From the NCBI GenBank assembly GCA_937877685.1, contig CALFGU010000160.1, positions 1-12,342 on the forward strand: a DNA stretch of 12,342 nucleotides, written 5' to 3'. Below the pieces are notes generated by a model. It searched no databases. It was given only the letters and a program-made list of their open reading frames with translations, and was not told the DNA's origin. The position numbers and the translations under genes were made by a program. The stretch comes from an uncultured Prevotella sp. Its GTDB lineage: Bacteria > Bacteroidota > Bacteroidia > Bacteroidales > Bacteroidaceae. Below, piece by piece: positions 5,736 to 12,342 of the stretch (position 1 is the first letter of the stretch; every line of letters begins with the position of its first letter).

Positions 5736-8054
5736 ATGCAAGACTTACAAAACTATTTAGATAAAGCGCAACTTAATGCAGTGACTTATTGTGACGGCCC
5801 CACACTCATATTGGCTGGTGCGGGTTCGGGTAAGACACGTGTGCTAACTTATAAAATTGCCTATTTGCTCCGTCAAGGAGTAACGCCTTGGCAGATTTTA
5901 GCACTTACCTTCACCAACAAGGCTGCGCGCGAGATGAACGAGCGAATCGCAAAGTTGGTGGATGGTGATACAGCAAAGCATTTATGGTCGGGCACTTTTC
6001 ATAGTCTTTTTGGGCGTATTCTTAGGTTTGAGGCGCAACATATTGGTTACACCTCCAACTTCACAATTTATGACCAAAGTGATGCGCAATCTTTGCTCAA
6101 TTCTATTATTAAGGAAATGGAGTTGGACACAAAGATTTACAAACCCTCTGCGGTGTTATCGCGCATTTCTGCCGCTAAAAACCGACTTGTTATGCCTGAA
6201 GATTATCGTGCAGATGCCGTTCAGCGTAAATCGGACATGATAGCAAATATGCCCGAGATTTATACCATTTATGAGCGTTATAAGAATCGTTGCCGACAAG
6301 CAAATGCAATGGATTTTGACGATCTTTTGGTGGAAACTTATCGCCTTTTCCGCACACATGAAGACATCCGCTTGCGCTATCTTCAACGCTTCACTTATAT
6401 CCTTGTTGATGAGTATCAAGACACGAATTATGTGCAACATCAAATCATCTCTCAACTCACAACTCCTGAGTCATGCATAAGTGTGGTGGGTGATGATGCA
6501 CAAAGTATTTATGGATTCCGTGGTGCCAGAATTGAGAATATTTTAGGGTTTACGCGCCAATATCCTACGGCGAAGGTCATCAAGTTAGAGTGTAATTACC
6601 GAAGCACGGGTACGATTGTTGGTGCTGCAAACGCAATTATCGCTCACAATCAGAATCAGATTCCTAAGCACATTTATAGCAACCAAGGTGAAGGCGATGC
6701 CCTGCAACTCTTTGCCACGGCAAGTGATAAGGATGAAAGTTATAGAGTTGCTTCCGAAATTAAGCGCTTAAATCGACAAAAGGGAGTAGGGCATTCAGAT
6801 ATCGCCGTGCTTTACCGCACAAATGCTCAGAGTCGCTCGTTTGAAGATGCCTTCCGCCTTCAAAATATTCCTTATCGCATTTATGGAGGGCTTTCATTTT
6901 ATCAACGCAAAGAAGTAAAGGATCTCTTGGCATACCTCCGTTTGATTGCTAATACGAGTGATGAAGAAGCCTTTAAGCGCATTGTGAATTACCCTCGTCG
7001 TGGCATTGGAGATACAACCATAAATAAACTTAAGGTGGCGGCAATAGAGCATGAAATGCCTTTCCTCTATGTTGCTCAAAATCCTTCAGCATGTGGTTTA
7101 TCCATTTCGAGAGCAACGGCAAGACGCTTGCAAGAATTTGCTCAAAGCATTTTTATGTATGCCATGCAAGCGGAGCTGGGAATGTCCGTCTATGAACTCG
7201 CAAAGCAAATTATCTTTAATGAAGGCATTCATAAAGATTTAGAAGGCGAGGGCACTGAGGGCACTGCAAAATTGCAAAATCTTGACGAACTCATCAGTGC
7301 AATGGCGGAAATGGAAACGGAGCAACGTGAAGAGCAAGGCATTGAAAAACTCACTCTCACCGATTACCTGTCAAAGGTGTCTCTCTTAACTGATGCCGAC
7401 CAGAAAGATGGCGACGAACCCCGTGTGACTCTCATGACCGTTCACGCCGCTAAGGGACTTGAGTTTGATGCCGTCTTTGTTACGGGTATGGAAGAAGGAC
7501 TTTTCCCCGCTGAATCCGCCAGTTTTTCGCACAAAGAGATTGAAGAAGAGCGCCGTCTGTTTTATGTAGCGGTCACACGTGCTAAGAAATATTGTTACCT
7601 GTCATACGCTAAAACGCGCTTTAAATGGGGACAATTCCAATATTGCACGGAGAGTTCCTTTTTAAAGAACATTCCCCAGCGTTACTTCTTCAGCAATGCG
7701 GTTTCTCAACCGTCACAACCCTCTTCTTTCTCATCTCATTCTCCCATTACTACGAATGCCCCAGCGAAACCCAGCATCTTGCGCCCAACGCCTACGATGA
7801 AACCCGTTTCGCTTGTGCGTACGCCTTCTAAACACCCCTCCGCTTCATCTCCGTCATCTGCTTCTGTGCCCAAGTCATCCATGGGGGTAGGTTTTGCTAT
7901 TGGTGATATTGTCGAGCACGAACGCTTCGGATTGGGTAAAATTCTTACGCTTGAGGGAAGCGGGAATAGCACCAAGGCTATTGTTGATTTCCAAGGGGTG
8001 GGGAAGAAGACCTTGTTGCTAAGCTTTGCCAAGTTAAAGAAGGTAAGCGGGTAA
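5736..8054 (+). CDS. uvrD: UvrD/PcrA-type superfamily 1 DNA helicase
   Basis: ATP-driven 3'-5' DNA helicase, 772 residues, expected to act in nucleotide excision and mismatch repair, removal of RecA filaments, and conflicts with transcription. All SF1A motifs are visible: Q motif LDKAQLNAV (8-16), Walker A GAGSGKTR (28-35), Ia TFTNKAAREM, Ib GTFHS, Walker B VDEYQDTN (224-231), III GDDAQSIYGFRGA, IV CNYRS, V VTLMTVHAAKGLEF (564-577) and VI EEERRLFYVAVTRAK (603-617). After the core comes a Ser/Pro-rich, probably disordered linker (about 653-719). A small C-terminal domain follows (720-772, GDIVEHERFGLGKIL through LLLSFAKLKKV). It resembles the Tudor-like tail of PcrA/UvrD that contacts RNA polymerase. 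The tail favours PcrA/UvrD over Rep, but the name within the group is uncertain. Monocistronic by its neighbours. Confidence 0.95.
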   Translation: MQDLQNYLDKAQLNAVTYCDGPTLILAGAGSGKTRVLTYKIAYLLRQGVTPWQILALTFTNKAAREMNERIAKLVDGDTAKHLWSGTFHSLFGRILRFEAQHIGYTSNFTIYDQSDAQSLLNSIIKEMELDTKIYKPSAVLSRISAAKNRLVMPEDYRADAVQRKSDMIANMPEIYTIYERYKNRCRQANAMDFDDLLVETYRLFRTHEDIRLRYLQRFTYILVDEYQDTNYVQHQIISQLTTPESCISVVGDDAQSIYGFRGARIENILGFTRQYPTAKVIKLECNYRSTGTIVGAANAIIAHNQNQIPKHIYSNQGEGDALQLFATASDKDESYRVASEIKRLNRQKGVGHSDIAVLYRTNAQSRSFEDAFRLQNIPYRIYGGLSFYQRKEVKDLLAYLRLIANTSDEEAFKRIVNYPRRGIGDTTINKLKVAAIEHEMPFLYVAQNPSACGLSISRATARRLQEFAQSIFMYAMQAELGMSVYELAKQIIFNEGIHKDLEGEGTEGTAKLQNLDELISAMAEMETEQREEQGIEKLTLTDYLSKVSLLTDADQKDGDEPRVTLMTVHAAKGLEFDAVFVTGMEEGLFPAESASFSHKEIEEERRLFYVAVTRAKKYCYLSYAKTRFKWGQFQYCTESSFLKNIPQRYFFSNAVSQPSQPSSFSSHSPITTNAPAKPSILRPTPTMKPVSLVRTPSKHPSASSPSSASVPKSSMGVGFAIGDIVEHERFGLGKILTLEGSGNSTKAIVDFQGVGKKTLLLSFAKLKKVSG

Positions 8055-8156
8055 TTCTTCACGCTATGATGGGCATTACATGCCGAGAATGCTCTATTTA
8101 GATAAGAAAATGCTACATTTATTTCTCAAATTAAAGTTTAGTTATCTAAATATGTG

Positions 8157-8164
8157 TATATTTG
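8157..8164 (+). promoter_or_regulatory. -7 promoter box for the ROK-nanA-symporter operon
   Basis: TATATTTG matches TAnnTTTG exactly. The upstream TTTA (8137-8140) is only 16 bases away, so the -33 element is poor, which could mean that an activator is needed. It predicts a start near 8171 and a leader of about 160 bases. That leader contains an imperfect hairpin: TCGC (8206-8209) with GCGA (8236-8239), and TTGTG (8211-8215) with CACAA (8224-8228). Confidence 0.5.
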
Positions 8165-8332
8165 CAGAGTTGAGAAGGTTGGATTTTCTTTACATTATCA
8201 AGTTGTCGCTTTGTGGTGCTTGTCACAATCACTTTGCGATGCGTCAGATAACTTAACAGAGATGTTTTAGAGAATGACTTTCCCGACCGTGCTTTATTCT
8301 TTTACAAATAAACTAATTTAATATAATTTACA

Positions 8333-9301
8333 ATGGATCAAACTTTAGAAAAGCCCTATGTAATTGGTCTTGACATGGGTGGTACAAACTCCGTATTTGG
8401 TATTGTTGATGCACGTGGTAACATTAAGGCGCAAACAGCCATCAAGACACGTGGTTATAAGAATGTGGAAGAGTATGTAAAGACAGCCGTTGAAGCACTC
8501 CAACCCGCTCTCGACCTCGTTGGTGGTATCGAAATGATTAAGGGCATGGGTATTGGTGCGCCCAATGCGAATTATTATACAGGTACGATTGATAATGCCG
8601 CAAACTTGGAGTGGAAGGGCATTGTGCCCATCGCAAAGCTCTTTAGCGATGCTCTCGGTGTGCCCGTACGCGTTACTAACGATGCCAATGCGGCAGCAAT
8701 GGGTGAAATGACTTATGGTGCAGCTCGCGGCATGAAGAATTTCATTATGATTACTTTGGGCACTGGTGTCGGTTCTGGCATTGTGTGTGATGGACGCGTG
8801 ATTTACGGTTCTGACGGTTTCGCTGGTGAATTGGGTCACGTAATTGTTGATCACACAGAAAATGCTCGCCCCTGTGGATGCGGACGTAAGGGCTGCTTGG
8901 AGACTTATTGCTCGGCAACGGGTGTGGCACGCACAGCGCGTCTCGTGTTGGAAGGCAGTTCAGAAGCAAGTCTTCTTCGCCAACTCAACCCCGATGAAAT
9001 CACCTCTTTCGATGTTTTCCAAGCGGCGGAACAGGGCGACAAGTTAGCGCTCGAAATTTTTGAAGAAACAGGTCGTCGCCTCGGTGCGGCATGTGCCGAC
9101 TTTGCTGCCTTCAGTTCTCCCGAAGCCTTCATCTTCTTCGGCGGTTTGACAAAGGCGGGTGATTACATCATGGACCCCATCAAGCGTGCTTACGACGAAA
9201 ATGTGCTCTTCGTTTATAAGGACAAGGCAAAACTCCTCGTCTCTACGCTCAATGGTAGCGAAGCTGCTGTGCTCGGTGCGAGTGCTTTAGGATGGGAATA
9301 A
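8333..9301 (+). CDS. ROK family sugar kinase, likely amino-sugar kinase
   Basis: Cytosolic ATP-dependent kinase of the ROK family, 322 residues, a normal length. Seen: phosphate-binding GLDMGGTN (12-19), catalytic Asp117 in VTNDANAAAMGE, the second ATP motif TLGTGVGSG (141-149), and the ROK signature with zinc ligands ELGHV (166-170, His169) and CGCGRKGCLE (181-190, Cys181, Cys183, Cys188). GIGAPN (73-78) replaces the common GxGxPG. Substrate cannot be read from the motifs. Established knowledge: Bacteroides fragilis RokA is a broad-range hexokinase that also phosphorylates N-acetylglucosamine and is used in sialic acid breakdown. With nanA 34 bases downstream, N-acetylmannosamine or N-acetylglucosamine is the likely substrate here; glucose is the alternative. 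First gene of the operon; the ATG at 8333 has no Shine-Dalgarno sequence but an A/T-rich leader, usual for this phylum. Confidence 0.93.
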   Translation: MDQTLEKPYVIGLDMGGTNSVFGIVDARGNIKAQTAIKTRGYKNVEEYVKTAVEALQPALDLVGGIEMIKGMGIGAPNANYYTGTIDNAANLEWKGIVPIAKLFSDALGVPVRVTNDANAAAMGEMTYGAARGMKNFIMITLGTGVGSGIVCDGRVIYGSDGFAGELGHVIVDHTENARPCGCGRKGCLETYCSATGVARTARLVLEGSSEASLLRQLNPDEITSFDVFQAAEQGDKLALEIFEETGRRLGAACADFAAFSSPEAFIFFGGLTKAGDYIMDPIKRAYDENVLFVYKDKAKLLVSTLNGSEAAVLGASALGWE

Positions 9302-9335
9302 TAAAGTGAATTAAGTGCCAAAATATAAATAATTT

Positions 9336-10250
9336 ATGGAAAAGATTGTTGGGCTTATCAACGCCCCATTTACTCCCTTTTATGCCGATGGATCGGTGAA
9401 TTTCGAACCCATCCCCGCTTATGCCGACTTGCTCGCTCGCAATGGTTTGAAGGGGGTATTTATTAATGGTAGTTCGGGTGAAGGTTACATGCTCACCGAA
9501 GAAGAGCGCATGCAACTTGCTGAAGCATGGATGGCTGCCGCTCCCGAAGGTTTCAAGGTGATTGTTCACGTGGGCAGCACCTGTGTGAAGAGCAGTAATC
9601 GCCTTGCCGCTCACGCTCAGAAGATTGGTGCATGGGGTGTTGCAGTAATGGCTCCTCCGTTCCCAAAAGTTGCTCGCATTGAGGAACTTGTGAAGTATTG
9701 TGAAGAAATTGCTTCAGGTGCTCCTGACCTTCCTTTCTACTTCTACCACATCCCCGCCTTCAATGGTGCTTTCCTCTCTATGCTTGACTTCTTGAAGGCT
9801 GTTGACGGACGCATTCCTAATTTTGCTGGTATCAAGTACACGTTTGAAAGTCTCTACGAATACAACCGTTGCCGCCGTTATAAGAATGGCAAGTTTGACA
9901 TGCTCCATGGTCAAGACGAAACCATCCTTCCCTGCCTCGCTATGGGCGGTGCACAGGGTGGCATTGGTGGCACTACGAACTACAACGGCGCGGTGCTCTC
10001 AGGCATTATCGAAGCGTGGAATCAGGGTGACCTTGAAAAGGCACGTGAACTCCAGGAGTTTGCACAAGACGTAATTGACGTGATTTGCCATTTCCGTGGC
10101 AACATCGTGGGCGGTAAGCGCATCATGAAGTTGATTGGTCTTGACCTCGGTCCTAACCGCACACCCTTCCAAAACATGACAGACGAGGAAGAAGCGCGCA
10201 TGAAGCAAGAACTCGAAGCCATTAACTTCTTTGAACGTTGCAATAAATAA
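9336..10250 (+). CDS. nanA: N-acetylneuraminate lyase (DapA/NanA aldolase family)
   Basis: Class I aldolase, 304 residues, expected to split N-acetylneuraminate into pyruvate and N-acetylmannosamine in the cytosol. Seen: the carboxylate-binding loop NGSSGEG (44-50), proton-relay Tyr137 in FYFYHIP (134-140), Schiff-base Lys167 in GIKYT (165-169), and GQDE (192-195). The Asp-Glu pair of GQDE corresponds to the lyase residues that bind the sialic acid side chain, which favours NanA over dihydrodipicolinate synthase. One oddity is GGIGGTTN (208-215): Gly212 stands where E. coli NanA has Ser208, in GGIGSTYN, a residue lining the sugar pocket. So a modified sialic acid or another keto-deoxy sugar acid is possible. 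It starts 34 bases after the kinase stop and ends 3 bases before the next ATG, so it is clearly co-transcribed. Confidence 0.88.
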   Translation: MEKIVGLINAPFTPFYADGSVNFEPIPAYADLLARNGLKGVFINGSSGEGYMLTEEERMQLAEAWMAAAPEGFKVIVHVGSTCVKSSNRLAAHAQKIGAWGVAVMAPPFPKVARIEELVKYCEEIASGAPDLPFYFYHIPAFNGAFLSMLDFLKAVDGRIPNFAGIKYTFESLYEYNRCRRYKNGKFDMLHGQDETILPCLAMGGAQGGIGGTTNYNGAVLSGIIEAWNQGDLEKARELQEFAQDVIDVICHFRGNIVGGKRIMKLIGLDLGPNRTPFQNMTDEEEARMKQELEAINFFERCNK

Positions 10251-10253
10251 GGT

Positions 10254-12342
10254 ATGATGTTTCTCAACAGAATATTTTCGCTTGTGCTCCTGCTCGTGGT
10301 CACCACGGTGGGAGCATTTGCTCAAAATGACAATAGGTTTAACCAAGTCAATTTTAACGCCCTTGCGCCCCTTGAGGTGTCAGCTGGGCAGGGAGTTTCA
10401 GCCCCCTTTGTGGGTGTTGTTGGTGACAAGATCGTAGTCGTAGGCGGTTGTAATTTCCCCGGTGTGCCTGCCGCAGAAGGTGGCACTAAGGAGTTTTACG
10501 GCAGTGTATACACGTATGAAGCTTCTTCATGGAGTAAGCATGCGCTTTCCGTTCCTGCCGTTGCCTACGGTGTGAGCGTGCAAGTTCCTGAGGGTCTTGT
10601 GTGCATCGGTGGTGCTGGTGCAGATGGGGCAACCTCTGCCGTTTACTTGTTGAGCGAGAAAGATGGTGCGCTTCAAACCACCACACTCCCCGCATTGCCC
10701 GAGGCAAAGAGCGAAGCGGCAGGTGCGTATGATGGCACGTATATCTATGTGGCAGGGGGTGAAACCAATTCCGCTTACCGCTTGAAGTATGAAGATGGCA
10801 AGTGGGATGCGAAGTGGGAAAACCTTCCCGCGCTCCCCGGACGTGTGCGTAAGCAACCCGCTGGTGTCGTTCAATCCGCGGCTATAAGCAAGCACTTCTA
10901 CCTCTTTGGCGGCTTTGCTCCAGCCACAGCGTCAGACACGGCGTATGTTCATTCCGACGGTCTGTATTACGATGCAAAGTCCAATACGTGGAAACCCACG
11001 GCTCCCGTTGTGATTGACGGCAAGGAGTGTGCTATTGTCGGTGCTTCGGCAGTGACGTCGGGAGTTGCTCACGTAGCTGTGCTGGGTGGTGTAAATAAGG
11101 ACGTCTTTACGCGCGCCTTGAATCATCCCGAGGAAGGCTATCTGACGCATGCTCCCGAGTGGTATCAATTTAACCAAGAGATCTTCCTTTACCACACCAT
11201 CACGAATTCATGGGTGAGCGAAGCACAGAGTGAGAAGATTGCGCGTGCAGGTGCCGCCGTAGTTCCTCATCAAGGTAGTTGGTACGTTATTGGTGGAGAA
11301 ACAAAGCCCGGTGTTCGCTCTGCGGATGTCACTGAAGTGTCAATGGAGCAGCGCGTAGGTTTCGGATGGCTCAACTGGACCGTGCTCATCGTTTACATGC
11401 TCGGCATGCTCGGTTTGGGGTATTTCTTCATGCTCCGCGAAAACTCATCTGAGGACTTCTTCAAGGGTGGGGGACGCATCCCCTGGTGGGCAGCAGGTAT
11501 CTCCATTTATGCCACAATGCTCAGCGCCATCACTTATATGGCGATTCCCGCAAAGGCGTATGCAACGGACTGGACCTACTATCCCATGCTCATCACCATC
11601 CTCTTGGTGTCATTCCCCGTCATTAAGTACTTCTTGCCTTACTTCCGCCGCTTGAACATCACGAGTGCGTATGAGTATCTCGAAATGCGCTTCAACCTCT
11701 CCACGCGCTTGATTGCTTCAGCGCTTTTCATCATTTTCATGGTGGCGCGCACGGCGCTTGTGCTCTACCTCCCCTCGTTGGCGCTTACGGCAGTTACGGG
11801 CATTGACATCTATACGTGTATCATCCTCATGGGGCTCATCACCATTGTTTATTGCACAATGGGCGGTGTCGAAGCCGTGGTGTGGGGCGACGTCGTTCAG
11901 GGTATTATCCTCGTAGGTGGCGCCTTTTTGGCAGCAGGTTATCTTATTTTCAACACCGAGGGCGGTGCATCAGGTTTCTTTGACATAGCCATCGCTAACG
12001 ACAAGTTCCGCCTCTTCGACTATGCCTTCGACCTCACCAGTGCCACCTTCTGGGTAGTCATCCTTGGTGGGTTGGCCAACAATCTCATCTCTTACACGTC
12101 CGACCAAACCGTCATCCAGCGTTACATCACTACGAAGGACGAAAAGAGCGCAGGTCGAAGCATCTTGATGAACGGCTTGATGTCCGTGTTCATCAGCGTG
12201 TCGTTCTACGTTATCGGTACGGGGCTCTACACGTTCTATCAGACCCACCCCGCCGAACTCGACTTCACGATGCAGAAGTCTGACGCTATCTTCCCCTTCT
12301 TCATGATGAGTCAGATGCCCGCTGGTATCGCTGGCGCTCTGA
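10254..12342 (+). CDS. Kelch/mutarotase-like domain fused to sodium:solute symporter (3' end beyond window)
   Basis: The frame is open to the right edge; 696 codons are present. Residues 1-24 look like a signal peptide (basic Arg6, hydrophobic LVLLLVVTTVG, cleavage after AFA). Residues 25-360 form a Kelch beta-propeller with six Gly-Gly turns at 64-65, 119-120, 168-169, 219-220, 278-279 and 347-348. This resembles the cyclically permuted relatives of the sialic acid mutarotase NanM/YjhT. Membrane helices start at 372-394, then about 410-432, 442-462, 485-510, 517-537, 545-566, 596-612 and 640-662. Symporter signatures are GGVEAVVWGDVVQG (537-550) and TSDQTVIQRY (615-624). Symporters of this family usually have a periplasmic N-terminus, which would place the propeller outside, at the transporter mouth. 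Inferred role: anomer conversion coupled to Na+-driven uptake of sialic acid. The ATG at 10254 is directly followed by a second at 10257, which lies better behind AAGG (10249-10252); either could be used. Confidence 0.88.
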   Translation, partial: MMFLNRIFSLVLLLVVTTVGAFAQNDNRFNQVNFNALAPLEVSAGQGVSAPFVGVVGDKIVVVGGCNFPGVPAAEGGTKEFYGSVYTYEASSWSKHALSVPAVAYGVSVQVPEGLVCIGGAGADGATSAVYLLSEKDGALQTTTLPALPEAKSEAAGAYDGTYIYVAGGETNSAYRLKYEDGKWDAKWENLPALPGRVRKQPAGVVQSAAISKHFYLFGGFAPATASDTAYVHSDGLYYDAKSNTWKPTAPVVIDGKECAIVGASAVTSGVAHVAVLGGVNKDVFTRALNHPEEGYLTHAPEWYQFNQEIFLYHTITNSWVSEAQSEKIARAGAAVVPHQGSWYVIGGETKPGVRSADVTEVSMEQRVGFGWLNWTVLIVYMLGMLGLGYFFMLRENSSEDFFKGGGRIPWWAAGISIYATMLSAITYMAIPAKAYATDWTYYPMLITILLVSFPVIKYFLPYFRRLNITSAYEYLEMRFNLSTRLIASALFIIFMVARTALVLYLPSLALTAVTGIDIYTCIILMGLITIVYCTMGGVEAVVWGDVVQGIILVGGAFLAAGYLIFNTEGGASGFFDIAIANDKFRLFDYAFDLTSATFWVVILGGLANNLISYTSDQTVIQRYITTKDEKSAGRSILMNGLMSVFISVSFYVIGTGLYTFYQTHPAELDFTMQKSDAIFPFFMMSQMPAGIAGAL

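Noticed and set aside
8054..8090. Possible terminator after the helicase gene (ATTCT/AGAAT outer and GGCAT/ATGCC inner arms)
   Set aside because: The arms are separated by a 13-base one-sided bulge and no T tract follows, so it is not convincing.
8345..8854. 169-codon open frame on the minus strand inside the ROK kinase gene
   Set aside because: Antisense shadow with His/Cys/Thr-rich composition typical of reversed coding sequence.

Overview
The window looks like a chromosomal segment from a Bacteroidota bacterium, most likely order Bacteroidales (Prevotella/Bacteroides-like). Three things point this way. There are matches to the Bacteroidota sigma factor consensus (TTTG, about 19 bases, TAnnTTTG), starts are mostly not preceded by a Shine-Dalgarno sequence, and the protein families fit: an EF-G paralog with altered G motifs and a Kelch-symporter fusion. 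The genus cannot be fixed by eye. No tRNA, rRNA, CRISPR array, insertion sequence or phage gene was seen.

Layout. Positions 1-778 (minus) hold the N-terminal part of the Lon protease, cut by the window edge. Its leader carries a cluster of TTGAAA-type repeats. Next comes aspS (980-2749, minus), with a clear promoter upstream and a hairpin terminator just past its stop. A 589-base spacer separates aspS from a divergent EF-G paralog (3339-5492, plus), which ends in a strong intrinsic terminator. A UvrD/PcrA-type helicase follows (5736-8054, plus), with a promoter-like -7 box close to its start. After a 278-base spacer with another perfect -7 box comes a compact three-gene operon: a ROK sugar kinase (8333-9301), an N-acetylneuraminate lyase (9336-10250), and a large fusion of a periplasmic Kelch/mutarotase-like domain to a sodium:solute symporter (10254 to the edge, C-terminus missing).

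How the genes work together. The last three genes read as a sialic acid (or related acyl-sugar) uptake and breakdown module. The Kelch domain would interconvert anomers of the sugar in the periplasm, the fused symporter would import it with Na+, the lyase would split it to pyruvate and N-acetylmannosamine, and the ROK kinase would phosphorylate the released amino sugar or its epimer. No N-acetylmannosamine epimerase is visible; it may lie beyond the right edge. The first four genes are housekeeping (protein quality control, tRNA charging, translocation, DNA repair).

The two most interesting items are the EF-G paralog and the transporter. The paralog has substitutions in every GTPase motif, including loss of the catalytic histidine, while its translocation domain is conserved. 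The transporter joins a mutarotase-like propeller to the symporter in one chain.
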